A stretch of 25,498 nt of DNA, taken from positions 1 to 25,498 of the forward strand of contig DENB01000027.1 of the NCBI GenBank assembly GCA_002359495.1, read 5' to 3'. Of this stretch, positions 1 through 7,887 are shown in pieces; positions within the stretch are counted from its first letter, which is position 1; the number at the start of each line of letters is the position of its first letter. The notes under the pieces were generated by a model that had not been told where the DNA came from, searched no databases, and saw nothing but the letters and a program-made list of their open reading frames with translations. The stretch comes from Enterobacteriaceae bacterium UBA2655. Its GTDB lineage: Bacteria; Pseudomonadota; Gammaproteobacteria; Enterobacterales; Enterobacteriaceae. Both the position numbers and the translations under genes were made by a program.

Positions 1-1019
1 AGACGCAGCTGGCCCACGGCGCGCGGCTGAGCGCCATAGCGCAGCGGCGGCAACTCCAGCCCGGCCTCGATGCGAAAAGCGACCTCCGCCCAGTCGATAT
101 CGGTGACTTCCTGCACCAGGTTCGTCACGCCCAAGCCGGAGAGGCGAAAGCCCATCTCAAGAAAGTACGGCATGCCGTTAATCACAATAAAATCGATATG
201 GAATGCGCCCTGGCGGTAGTTAAAGGTTTCGCAGCAGCGGCTCATCATGCCGGCGAAGGCGGCAGGCAACGCATCGGCGGCGATCGCCACATGGCCCGAC
301 TCATAAAAGTTGACGCAGCCGTCGCGGTCGCGGTTCTGCTCGATGACCTTCTTGCAGCAGGTGAGCGCCAGCGCCTGACCGTTATGGACGACGCCCTGCA
401 ATGAATATTCGTCGCCGGCCAGCCAGCACTCGACGATAAAGCCGGAAAAGGTGCGGCCGCCGTAGTTCAGGGTATCCATCAGCTTGTTGATGGTCAGGTC
501 GAGCTGCCGGGCGTCGGCAACCAACCAGACGCCCAGTCCGCCGCCGCTGTCCACCGGTTTTATCACGCAGGGATAAAGCAGCGCGTCGCGCGCGGCGAGA
601 ATGCTGAGCGGGGAGGCGAAAAAGCGAAATTCCGGCTGAGGGAAATGGGCGCAGCCTTTTTTTAACGCCATCCGCTGCGCATATTTATCCAGCGGAATAA
701 AGCAGCCTGCGGCCTCCGGCCCGGCCAGCATCTCCCGCACGCGGCCCGCGCTGGCGTTATAGGCTTCGAAGCCCGCCAGCACCACCTGCGGATGATCCAG
801 CAGACCGGCGCGCAGATAAGCCTGCATCACCTCCCGGGGATTTTCCGGCCGGTTAAGCCGCACAATCCGATCGAACGGCAGTCGCAGGCTCAGCGACTGG
901 TAATCAACGAAGTCGTCTGTTTCCGCCAGTACGGTAAAATAGCCTTCCCGTTTTGCGACCGCGCAGTAGGGATTCTGCCCGTCGCGCGTGGCGCCAATCT
1001 GCAGGAAAATCTTTTTCAT
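1..1019 (-). CDS. ATP-grasp ligase-like protein, C-terminus outside window
   Basis: The first 339 codons are visible; the gene runs off the left edge. The protein has the ATP-grasp layout: an N-terminal pre-ATP-grasp region (about residues 1-110), a nucleotide-binding lysine and glycine-rich loop in VIKPVDSGGGLGV (about 152-164), the adenine-contacting stretch FIVECWLAGDEYSL (about 194-207), and the metal-binding acidic residues D275 (FHIDF) and E288 (LEMGFRLSG). Enzymes of this class join a carboxylate to an amine or similar nucleophile through an acyl-phosphate, releasing ADP. Substrates cannot be read from the sequence. The usual Glu-x-Asn-Pro-Arg end motif is Glu-Met-Gly-Phe-Arg here, as in some amino-acid ligase-like members. 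The ATG at 1019 follows the stop of the PP-loop gene by 17 bases, with TAAGG upstream, so the two genes form an operon. Family call is firm; function is unknown. Confidence 0.85.
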   Translation of the reverse strand, partial: MKKIFLQIGATRDGQNPYCAVAKREGYFTVLAETDDFVDYQSLSLRLPFDRIVRLNRPENPREVMQAYLRAGLLDHPQVVLAGFEAYNASAGRVREMLAGPEAAGCFIPLDKYAQRMALKKGCAHFPQPEFRFFASPLSILAARDALLYPCVIKPVDSGGGLGVWLVADARQLDLTINKLMDTLNYGGRTFSGFIVECWLAGDEYSLQGVVHNGQALALTCCKKVIEQNRDRDGCVNFYESGHVAIAADALPAAFAGMMSRCCETFNYRQGAFHIDFIVINGMPYFLEMGFRLSGLGVTNLVQEVTDIDWAEVAFRIEAGLELPPLRYGAQPRAVGQLR

Positions 1020-1036
1020 CGCTTCGCCTTACCGGA

Positions 1037-2503
1037 TCAGCGCCCGGAGATCACTTCTGTCACGGTATCCCGCAAATAGCCATTGTTGACCTGAATCACC
1101 GCCTTGTGCGGATCGAAGCGCAGCACGCGCGACAGCGGATCGGCGCTCTTGCCTGCCAGCAGCGAGCTGGCCTGTCGGCTTCGCCAGCACTGACGCATCT
1201 GCTCCGGCGTCAGGCCGGAGAGCGCGGCAAGCTGTCGCATCAATGCCGCATCGCCGCTCGGGTCGTTCATCACATCGCGAATGGCCTGTTCTTCCAGCGC
1301 GATCCGCTGTTGTTCAAGCCAGATCGCCAGCTGTTTGCCGCCTTCATTGAAGGGGGCGTAGATCATGCAGATCAGCTGCGTTTCGTTCAGATCGAAAGCC
1401 TGTTGCGCAAAGTCGGCCGCGCGCTCGCGCCGCCGCGCTATCGCCGCGTCGTCCTGATAGCGCGCCGCCATCTCCTCAATCAGCTGCGGAGGAAAATCTT
1501 TCTGCCGCATCAGCCCCAGCGCGAAGCGCACATACTCGCGAATGCCCTCCGCGTAGCTGCGTTGCAGCAGCGTTTCGGCGCGCAGGCCGCGAATGTGCGC
1601 CATCAGCGTCGGGTTGCCGCAGTCCGATTCGGAGAAGCTGAACATCAGCTCGTCGAAGCGAAAGCGCATAAAGTCGTTGAGCAGCGACCAGTGCGCGCCC
1701 GCCTCGTAAGCGGTCTCCTGATAGATATTGAAAAACAGCGGATCGCGCGCCAGCTGATGCATGATGCGGTGCGCGTCGGTCACCTGATCCTCGCCGTAAA
1801 TGTCAGCGAAGTAGCGCTGCGCCACGCCGTCCAGCGTCTGCAAAAAGCCGCTGAATCCCCGGCTTTTGTCGGGCGCCGGCGCATTAAACAAACGGGCAAG
1901 ATGGCGCGCCCAGGCGAGGTAAGCGGTCTGCTCCTGCGGCGAATCGCCGGTGATGATGACGTCCACGCCGCCGGCATAGTGCGCCGCCAGACCGAATGAA
2001 TTCACCATGCTCAGGTTACAGGCGTTGCAGAATGTGGAGCGGGCATCGGCGCGGAAGCGGTGGCCGTTCATCAGCACGTCGCTGCGATTTTGCTGGCGCA
2101 CCGCGTCGGGCATCGACAGGTCGGGCGAAAACGTGCGGATCAGCAGGCCGTCGGTCACCAGACATTCGGCAAAAGGGTCGTCATAGATGCGCAACGCCCG
2201 GTAAACGCGATCGATATTCTCCATCACGCTGTGGTTCATCGCCGCGTGACGGTTGGTGCTGATGCGCAAATGAAAGGTGTTGCCATACTGCTGCCATAAC
2301 AATCCCTGAATATAACGAACCCAGGCCACCATATAGCTGCTGTCTTTGCCGCCGCCGTAGGCGAGCAGAACGCGGTTATTGTCGAGCTGATGCGGGTCCG
2401 GCAGGACGGCGAGCAGCCGCTGCGAACAGCGTTGAGCGGAATCGAGGGTTGCTGTGGAGAAGTAGCTTTCAATTTCTCTCATCATGAAGGACAGATTATT
2501 CAT
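1037..2503 (-). CDS. PP-loop (adenine nucleotide alpha hydrolase-like) ATPase of unknown pathway
   Basis: This 488-residue protein carries a PP-loop pyrophosphatase motif, LLAYGGGKDSSYM (about residues 46-58), of the SGGxDS type used by ATP-dependent adenylating enzymes such as TilS, ThiI, GMP synthetase and asparagine synthetase. These enzymes activate a carbonyl or carboxylate as an AMP ester for attack by a nitrogen or sulfur nucleophile. A second motif, FCNACN (C159 and C162), could hold a metal or take part in sulfur transfer, and ITGDSPQEQ (about 184-192) resembles the downstream loop of this fold. It has no glutaminase domain and lacks the tRNA-binding domains of TilS and ThiI, so those names do not fit. 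The start at 2503 has AGGGA about 11 bases upstream; an internal ATG at 2485 is possible but lacks a ribosome site. It is first in an operon with the ATP-grasp gene and divergent from the MocR regulator gene. I do not recognise the specific protein. Confidence 0.85.
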   Translation of the reverse strand: MNNLSFMMREIESYFSTATLDSAQRCSQRLLAVLPDPHQLDNNRVLLAYGGGKDSSYMVAWVRYIQGLLWQQYGNTFHLRISTNRHAAMNHSVMENIDRVYRALRIYDDPFAECLVTDGLLIRTFSPDLSMPDAVRQQNRSDVLMNGHRFRADARSTFCNACNLSMVNSFGLAAHYAGGVDVIITGDSPQEQTAYLAWARHLARLFNAPAPDKSRGFSGFLQTLDGVAQRYFADIYGEDQVTDAHRIMHQLARDPLFFNIYQETAYEAGAHWSLLNDFMRFRFDELMFSFSESDCGNPTLMAHIRGLRAETLLQRSYAEGIREYVRFALGLMRQKDFPPQLIEEMAARYQDDAAIARRRERAADFAQQAFDLNETQLICMIYAPFNEGGKQLAIWLEQQRIALEEQAIRDVMNDPSGDAALMRQLAALSGLTPEQMRQCWRSRQASSLLAGKSADPLSRVLRFDPHKAVIQVNNGYLRDTVTEVISGR

Positions 2504-2540
2504 TTTTCACTTTTTCCCTGGGCTAATAAAAACGCGTAAG

Positions 2541-2562
2541 TGAAATTAATGGGCTGATTTCA
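2541..2562. promoter_or_regulatory. Dyad TGAAAT-N10-ATTTCA upstream of the PP-loop gene
   Basis: A perfect 6-bp inverted repeat with a 10-bp spacer lies 38-59 bases upstream of the PP-loop start codon. On the minus strand a TTGAAA that could serve as a -35 element overlaps one arm. This placement suits an operator or promoter element for the PP-loop/ATP-grasp operon, possibly bound by the divergent MocR protein. No strong -10 element is visible, so this is only a candidate. Confidence 0.35.
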
Positions 2563-2622
2563 ATACAGGTACGCCACAAAGGTGTTACGGAATGAATGTC
2601 TCGTTCTTGATTGCGTTCGCGC

Positions 2623-2640
2623 GTCGGCAAGCGAGCCGAC
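2623..2640. promoter_or_regulatory. Inverted repeat GTCGGC-N6-GCCGAC between divergent genes
   Basis: Perfect 6-bp arms separated by six bases lie in the 239-bp divergent region between the PP-loop gene and the MocR gene. It could be an operator half-site pair or a small hairpin in a leader RNA. No function can be shown from sequence alone. Confidence 0.35.
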
Positions 2641-2742
2641 AAAACGTAAGGCGACAGGCTAATAATTAACAGATGCAGCTTAAACTACTTTGAATGTACT
2701 CTGTTGAATACGCACAGATCGGCACGATATGGGGTGGAACAG

Positions 2743-4203
2743 ATGACCATGGAAGCGGGAGAGCGGGAGAGTCAGAGCAGTCGTTACCGCCAGATAGCAG
2801 AGCAGATCAAGCGAGCCATCGATGCCGGCAGCCTGCCGCCGGAGAGCCGTTTGCCTTCGGTGCGTACGTTGGCGACGCAGTTTAACGTCAGCCTGACCAC
2901 CGCCCTGAAAACATTACGCACGTTGGAGGATGAGCGCTACGCCGTGGCGCGTCCCAAGTCCGGCTTTTTCGTCGCGGCGCGTAAGCTCAGCGTCGCCCGC
3001 GTGCCGGCGCGGACGGAACAGGCAAGAACCGTGGCGCCGCTGGACGAACAGACCGAGCTGCATCTGGCGATGGTCGGCTCCGACTGCCGCGTGCGGCTGG
3101 ATCTGGCCAACGGCGACAGCTCGCTCTACCCGGTAAGAAAAATCGGCTTGCTGATGCGGCAGATGGGCTACAGCAAACCGGCGCTGCTGGGCAATACGGT
3201 AAAAGGCACCGGTTACGCGCCGCTGAAGGCGGAGATCGCCCGCCGCGCGGTGGATTACGGCTGCAATATCAACGCCGACGATATTCTGATCACCAACGGC
3301 TGCATCGAAGCGATCTCCCTGTCGCTGCGCGCAGCGCTGAACCCCGGCGACGTGGTGGCGGTGGAGTCGCCCTGTTATTTCGTGCTGTTGCAAATGCTGC
3401 GCAACCTGAACCTGCGCGTGATTGAAGTGGAGCCGGGGCCGGAAGGCTATGTCGATGTGGAGAGGCTCACCGGCCTGTTCCGGCGCAAAGCGGTGCAGGC
3501 GTTTCTCACTATCTGCAACGTCAATAATCCGCTGGGAAAATCGATTCCCAACGAGCAGAAAGCCTGGATCGCCCGTCAGGCGGATGAAAACGACGTGGTT
3601 ATCGTCGAGGATGATATTTTCGGCGATACCGCGTTTGGCGATCGTCGTCCTTTTCCGATGCGCGCCTTCAGCCCGAACGCCATTTTATGCAGCGGCTTTT
3701 CCAAAACCGTGGCGCCGGGCATTCGCATCGGCTGGGTGCAAAGCGTAAATTACATGCGCAAAATCGCCTCGCTGAAATACACCTCCACCATGGGCACCTC
3801 GGTGCTGTCGCAGGCGGCGGTGGCGGAGCTGCTGCGCAGCGGCGGCTATGACGCTCATCTGCGCAAGCTGCGGCGCGAGCTGGCGCGCCAAATCCATCAG
3901 ATGCGCCAGGCGGTGCTGCGTTATTTCCCCGGCGGCACGCGCGTCTCCGATCCCGAAGGGGGATATGTGCTGTGGGTGGAGATGCCTTCCGGCGCGCTCA
4001 ACGTGCGCGCCCTGTTTCTTAAGGCGCGCAACGCCGGGATCGGCATCGCGCCCGGCCATATCTTCGCGACCGACGAACGCTACGATCGCTGTTTTCGGCT
4101 GAACGCCGGTTTTGGCTGGAACGATGAGGTGGAACAGGCGATACGACAGCTGGCGCAATGGTGCCAGCTGTCGTTAAACGGACCAGAACAGGAGCCGGGG
4201 TGA
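2743..4203 (+). CDS. MocR-family transcriptional regulator (GntR HTH plus aminotransferase-like domain)
   Basis: This 486-residue protein has an N-terminal GntR-type winged helix (about residues 12-78, with RLPSVRTLATQFNVSLTTAL) and a long fold-type I aminotransferase-like domain (about 115-480). PLP-site features are present: NNPLGK (261-266), VEDD (288-291) and the Schiff-base lysine K321 in CSGFSKTVAPGIRIG. Known relatives (GabR, PdxR, TauR, DdlR) bind PLP and sense amino acids or vitamin B6, usually activating a divergent operon. Here the divergent operon is the PP-loop/ATP-grasp pair, so an amino-acid-like effector tied to that pathway is a fair inference. The ATG at 2743 was chosen because GGGGTGG lies 5-6 bases before it; an upstream TTG at 2704 lacks a good ribosome site. 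It converges on avtA with only 10 bases between stop codons. Confidence 0.9.
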   Translation: MTMEAGERESQSSRYRQIAEQIKRAIDAGSLPPESRLPSVRTLATQFNVSLTTALKTLRTLEDERYAVARPKSGFFVAARKLSVARVPARTEQARTVAPLDEQTELHLAMVGSDCRVRLDLANGDSSLYPVRKIGLLMRQMGYSKPALLGNTVKGTGYAPLKAEIARRAVDYGCNINADDILITNGCIEAISLSLRAALNPGDVVAVESPCYFVLLQMLRNLNLRVIEVEPGPEGYVDVERLTGLFRRKAVQAFLTICNVNNPLGKSIPNEQKAWIARQADENDVVIVEDDIFGDTAFGDRRPFPMRAFSPNAILCSGFSKTVAPGIRIGWVQSVNYMRKIASLKYTSTMGTSVLSQAAVAELLRSGGYDAHLRKLRRELARQIHQMRQAVLRYFPGGTRVSDPEGGYVLWVEMPSGALNVRALFLKARNAGIGIAPGHIFATDERYDRCFRLNAGFGWNDEVEQAIRQLAQWCQLSLNGPEQEPG

Positions 4204-4213
4204 CGCGGCGGCG

Positions 4214-5461
4214 CTACACGCGCCACGCCTCTTCAATCTCTTCCGCCAGAATCTGTACCGCCCGCTCGATTTTATTGGCATCCGGCACGTAGTTCATGCG
4301 CATGCACTGGTGGGTGTGCGGCCACGACTGCTCCAGGCCAGGGAAGAAAAAGTGGCCGGGCACCATCAGCACGCCGCGCGCCTTCAGGCGATGATAAAGC
4401 GCCTCGGTGGTGATCGGCAGATCGCGGAACCAGAGCCAGAGGAAAATCGCCCCTTCCGGTTTGTGGATCAGGCAGCGATCTTCCGGCAAATGGCGGCGAA
4501 TGATCTCAATTGTGCGGGCCACCTTCTCCTGATAAAACGGCTTAATCACCTCTTCCGACAGACGCAGCAGGTCGCCGCGCTGAATCATCTCGCAGGCGAT
4601 GGCCGGGCCGATGCTGCCGGGTGCCAGGCTGATAATGCCGTTCATGTTGCCGATGGCACCGATGGTTTTTTCATCAGCGATGATAATGCCGCAGCGCGAA
4701 CCGGGCAGGCCGAGCTTCGACAGGCTCATGCACAGGATAATGTTCGGGTTCCACAGCGGACGCGCCTCGCTGAAAATAATGCCGGGGAAGGGCACGCCGT
4801 AGGCGTTATCGATCAGCAGCGGCACGTTATGCTGCTGCGCCAGCGCGTCAAGTTGGATCAGTTCGTCATCGGTAATTACGTTGCCAGTGGGGTTGGTCGG
4901 GCGCGACACGCAGATCAGGCCCACTTCCTCGGTCATCGGCAGATGGTCGAAATCGACGTGATATTTGAACTGTCCTTCCGGCAGCAGTTCAATATTCGGC
5001 TTGGCGGAAACAAACAGCCCCTCGTCCAGTCCGGCGTCGGAATAGCCCAGATACTCCGGTGCCAGCGGAAACAGCACGCGCTTTTTACTGCCGTCGGCGC
5101 AGCGGCCGGCAAACAGGTTGAACAGATAGAAAAAAGCGCTCTGGCTGCCGTTGGTCAGCGCAATGTTCTGCGCGGAGATCTGCCAGCCCAGCGTGACGCG
5201 CAGCAGCGTCGCCAGCTCCTCCAGCAGCGCCGTTTTGCCGCGCGGCCCGTCATAGTTGCACAGCGCTTCGGTCAACTTGCCGTCGGCGTGCATCTGCGCC
5301 AGCAGCTGTTGAAAATAGTTGCCCATTTCGGGAATTTGCGCCGGGTTGCCGCCGCCCAGCATGATAGTGCCTGGCGCGCGCAAACCCTCGCCCATATCTT
5401 CCATCAGGCGCGAAATGCCGGAATGTTGAGTAAATTTGTCGCCGAACTGGGAAAAGCTCAT
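4214..5461 (-). CDS. avtA: Valine--pyruvate aminotransferase (alanine-valine transaminase)
   Basis: AvtA is a cytoplasmic PLP enzyme that transfers the amino group between valine and pyruvate, giving alanine and 2-ketoisovalerate; it contributes to alanine supply. The 415-residue product matches E. coli AvtA (417) from end to end as far as I recall it: SFSQFGDKFTQHSGIS at the N-terminus, MLGGGNPAQIPEM (34-46), SRPTNPTGN (186-194), and the PLP lysine K249 in SLSKLGLPGSRCG. The start at 5461 is set by this match, although no clear ribosome site precedes it. The same frame is open for 24 more codons upstream, with an ATG at 5503 that has AGGCGG before it, so a 429-residue form is possible. In E. 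coli avtA lies near the xyl genes; here it is between the reductase gene of the kgu operon and the MocR gene. Confidence 0.95.
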   Translation of the reverse strand: MSFSQFGDKFTQHSGISRLMEDMGEGLRAPGTIMLGGGNPAQIPEMGNYFQQLLAQMHADGKLTEALCNYDGPRGKTALLEELATLLRVTLGWQISAQNIALTNGSQSAFFYLFNLFAGRCADGSKKRVLFPLAPEYLGYSDAGLDEGLFVSAKPNIELLPEGQFKYHVDFDHLPMTEEVGLICVSRPTNPTGNVITDDELIQLDALAQQHNVPLLIDNAYGVPFPGIIFSEARPLWNPNIILCMSLSKLGLPGSRCGIIIADEKTIGAIGNMNGIISLAPGSIGPAIACEMIQRGDLLRLSEEVIKPFYQEKVARTIEIIRRHLPEDRCLIHKPEGAIFLWLWFRDLPITTEALYHRLKARGVLMVPGHFFFPGLEQSWPHTHQCMRMNYVPDANKIERAVQILAEEIEEAWRV

Positions 5462-5505
5462 AACATGTAAATAACTTGTGATGTTTGAATGGGGATCCAC
5501 CATAA

Positions 5506-5524
5506 CGCCCGCCTGACGCGGGCG
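5506..5524 (-). terminator. GC-rich hairpin after the ghrB/kguD gene
   Basis: CGCCCGC-N5-GCGGGCG forms a perfect 7-bp stem about 30 bases past the reductase stop codon and upstream of avtA. On the minus strand only TTAT follows, so it is a weak intrinsic terminator at best, but its place at the end of the kgu operon supports an RNA-end role. It also sits directly before the alternative avtA ATG at 5503. Confidence 0.45.
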
Positions 5525-5554
5525 CAATGGCAACAGAGGAAAGTCGGCGGGAGG

Positions 5555-6529
5555 TTACTGCAATACCTGCGGATTTACGCAGTTCTTCTCCGGTTTTCCG
5601 CTCAGCGCGGCGATCAGGTTTTCTACCGCGTCCTGCATCATGCCGTAGCGGGTTTCATGGGTCGCCGAGCCGATATGGGGCAGGGTGACGACGTTCGGCA
5701 GCGTCAGCAATTCCGAATCAGGGGAGACCGGCTCCTGCTCGAACACATCCAGGCCAGCGGCATGGATCGTGCCCGCCTCCAGCGCGGCGATCAGCGCCTG
5801 TTCGTCCACCACCGGCCCACGGCCCGCATTGATCAAAATGGCGCTCCGCTTCATCAGCTTAAGCTGCGGCTCGCCGATCATATGGTGCGTCTGCTCGGTT
5901 AGCGGCAGGCTGATGCAGACGAAATCGCTCTCTTTTAACAGGGTATCCAGATCGCAGCCGCGAGCGGAAAAACGTTCTTCCGCTTCCTGATGCGGCTTGC
6001 GCGCGTTATAGAGCACTGACATGCCGAAGCCGAAGTGCGCGCGCTGCGCCAGCGCCATGCCGATGCGGCCCATGCCGAGAATTCCGATGGTTTTATGATG
6101 CACGTCGACGCCGAACTGCTGCGGGCCGATGCTTTTCCGCCACTGACCCGCCTTAACCCAGGCGTCCAGCTCGGTAACGCGGCGCGCGCTGGCGAGCACC
6201 AGCGCCATCATGGTATCCGCCACGGTTTCGGTCAGCACCGTGGGGGTATGCATCAGCAAAATGCCGCGCTGGTTCAGCGCCTCGACGTCGAAATTGTCAT
6301 AGCCGACGGAAACCGTGGAGCAGGCGCGCAGCTTCGGCATCTTCGCCAGCAGTTCGGCGTCGACCTTGCTGCTGGAGCCGATCAGCCCTTCCGCCTGCTG
6401 AAACGCCTGCGCGTGCGCATCGAGGTTTTCCGGCGTTAAGTCGTTGATTTCGGTCACGCTAAAATGCTCGTCGAGACGGGCGCGCAGGTCGTCCGCTAAT
6501 TTTTTATAAAGGATCACTGAAGGCTTCAT
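5555..6529 (-). CDS. ghrB: 2-ketoaldonate/glyoxylate reductase, last gene of the kgu operon (GhrB/KguD type)
   Basis: This 324-residue NAD(P)-dependent D-2-hydroxyacid dehydrogenase closely resembles E. coli GhrB (YiaE), which reduces glyoxylate, hydroxypyruvate and 2-keto-D-gluconate. The Rossmann motif GILGMGRIG (149-157) and the catalytic triad R237 (NAGRGP), E266 (FEQEP) and H285 (PHIGS) are all present at the expected positions. The start at 6529 matches the E. coli N-terminus and has GGGAG upstream. Its place after kguE, kguK and kguT equals that of Pseudomonas KguD, which reduces 2-keto-6-phosphogluconate to 6-phosphogluconate, so it probably does this job here, perhaps together with the GhrB activities. 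A hairpin with a T run separates it from kguT, which suggests lowered or separately controlled expression. The choice between GhrB and KguD cannot be made from sequence. Confidence 0.9.
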   Translation of the reverse strand: MKPSVILYKKLADDLRARLDEHFSVTEINDLTPENLDAHAQAFQQAEGLIGSSSKVDAELLAKMPKLRACSTVSVGYDNFDVEALNQRGILLMHTPTVLTETVADTMMALVLASARRVTELDAWVKAGQWRKSIGPQQFGVDVHHKTIGILGMGRIGMALAQRAHFGFGMSVLYNARKPHQEAEERFSARGCDLDTLLKESDFVCISLPLTEQTHHMIGEPQLKLMKRSAILINAGRGPVVDEQALIAALEAGTIHAAGLDVFEQEPVSPDSELLTLPNVVTLPHIGSATHETRYGMMQDAVENLIAALSGKPEKNCVNPQVLQ

Positions 6530-6544
6530 CAAAGGCTCCCTGTC

Positions 6545-6576
6545 AAAAAGGTGGCGGGGGCGACACGTCGCCCCCG
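6545..6576 (-). terminator. Hairpin with T run between kguT and the reductase gene
   Basis: CGGGGGCGA and TCGCCCCCG form a perfect 9-bp stem with a 4-base loop (6555-6576). On the minus strand five T residues (6549-6545) follow five bases after the stem. It lies inside the operon, 15-47 bases before the ghrB/kguD start, so it probably acts as a partial terminator or as an mRNA-stabilising end for the kguEKT message. The gap between stem and T run makes full termination doubtful. Confidence 0.55.
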
Positions 6577-6603
6577 GGAACATCACGGTTTACCGCGCCG
6601 CTT

Positions 6604-7887
6604 TCAGGCGTGTTTCGCGCCGTGAACGGCGGACTCTTTATTTTCCGCCGGCTTGACGATCAGCGTCAGCCAGACGGAAACCAGCAGCGCCGCGCCCATA
6701 AAGATATAGGAGGCGGCCGGGCTGCCGGTGGCGCCGTTAAGGTAGCCGACGATCCAGGAGCCGACGAAGGACCCCAGCGCGCCCATGCTGTTAATCAACG
6801 CCATGGCGCCGCCGGACACATTGCGCGGCAACATCTCCGGCACGATAGCAAAGAACGGGCCGTAAGGGGCGTACATCGCGCCGCCTGCGATCACCAGTAG
6901 CGTGTAGGAGAGCCAGAAGTTGCTGGAGCCGACCAGGTAGGAGCCGAGGAACGCCAGCGCGCCGATCAGCAGCAGCGGCCAGACGAACAACTTACGGTTC
7001 TGCGTCTTATCCGACGCCCAGGAGACGACGATCATCGCTACGGTCGCCGCCAGATAGGGCACCGCTGACAGCCAGCCCGCCTCCACCATTCCCATCGCCG
7101 TATTGGCGTTACGCAGAATCGACGGCAGCCACAGCACGAACCCGTAGACGCCGATGCTCCAGGCGAAATATTGCATGCAGAGGATAATCACATTGCGGTT
7201 TTTAAAGGCTTCGCCGTAGTTGCGCACCGCTTTAATGTTTTCCTGCTCTTTCTGCAGCTGCGCCTGCAACGCGGCTTTCTCTTCGTCGCTCATCCATTTG
7301 GACTGAGCCGGTTTATCCTGCACCATGAACCACCAGGCGACAGCCCAGATCACCGCCGGGATCCCTTCGAAGATAAACATTTCGCGCCAGCCGAAAGATT
7401 CAATCAGGTAGCCGGACACCACTGACATCCACAGCACCGTCACCGGGTTGCCGAGGATTAAAAAGGTGTTGGCGCGCGAACGTTCCGACTTGGTAAACCA
7501 GTTGCTGATATAGATCAGCATCGCCGGCATCACCGCCGCTTCCACCACGCCGAGAATAAAGCGAATGGCCGCCAGCATCGGGATGTTGCTGACCACCCCG
7601 GTCAGCGAGGCGCAGACGCCCCACAGCACCAGGCACCAGAAAATCAGCTTCTTCACGCTGCGACGTTCAGCGTAAATCGCGCCGGGGATCTGAAAGAAGA
7701 AGTAGCCGAGGAAGAACAGGGCGCCCAGCAAAGAGGACATCCCTTTGGTAATGCCCAAATCTTCGTTGATGCCCGCCGCCGACGCGAAGCTGAAATTAGC
7801 GCGGTCCAGATAGGCCAGACTGTAGGTGATAAACACGATGGGCATAATGAACCACCAGCGTTTCGGCGCGATGATCTCTGTTTTCAT
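6604..7887 (-). CDS. kguT: MFS transporter, probable 2-ketogluconate permease
   Basis: A 427-residue membrane protein of the major facilitator superfamily, anion:cation symporter type. About twelve hydrophobic segments are visible, with the family-typical stretch AYLDRANFSFAS near residues 25-36 in the first helix, RFILGVVEAAVMPAM in helix 4, and a charged central loop near 190-225 (SDEEKAALQAQLQKEQE). Such carriers bring in sugar acids (hexuronates, galactonate, 2-ketogluconate) with protons. The assignment to 2-ketogluconate rests on its neighbours: a kguK-type kinase upstream and a 2-ketoaldonate reductase downstream, in the order of the Pseudomonas kguEKTD operon. GAGGAG precedes the ATG at 7887, partly inside a small CCTC-AACA-GAGG hairpin. 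The 84-bp gap to kguK is the longest in the operon. Confidence 0.8.
   Translation of the reverse strand: MKTEIIAPKRWWFIMPIVFITYSLAYLDRANFSFASAAGINEDLGITKGMSSLLGALFFLGYFFFQIPGAIYAERRSVKKLIFWCLVLWGVCASLTGVVSNIPMLAAIRFILGVVEAAVMPAMLIYISNWFTKSERSRANTFLILGNPVTVLWMSVVSGYLIESFGWREMFIFEGIPAVIWAVAWWFMVQDKPAQSKWMSDEEKAALQAQLQKEQENIKAVRNYGEAFKNRNVIILCMQYFAWSIGVYGFVLWLPSILRNANTAMGMVEAGWLSAVPYLAATVAMIVVSWASDKTQNRKLFVWPLLLIGALAFLGSYLVGSSNFWLSYTLLVIAGGAMYAPYGPFFAIVPEMLPRNVSGGAMALINSMGALGSFVGSWIVGYLNGATGSPAASYIFMGAALLVSVWLTLIVKPAENKESAVHGAKHA

Noticed and set aside
953..1999. Long plus-strand open frame (348 codons) opposite the PP-loop gene
   Set aside because: The minus-strand frame has clear PP-loop and CxxC motifs. 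The plus-strand frame is rich in Arg, His and Gln, has no motif, and is the usual antisense shadow of a GC-rich gene.
1037..2503. Calling the PP-loop protein TilS, ThiI or asparagine synthetase
   Set aside because: It lacks the tRNA-binding domains of TilS and ThiI and the N-terminal glutaminase cysteine of asparagine synthetase; only the ATP motif is shared.
2704..2742. TTG start at 2704 for the MocR gene
   Set aside because: No ribosome site precedes it and the added 13 residues are outside the GntR domain; the ATG at 2743 has GGGGTGG at good spacing.
4310..5470. 386-codon plus-strand frame opposite avtA
   Set aside because: AvtA on the minus strand matches a known enzyme over its full length; the antisense frame has no recognisable feature.
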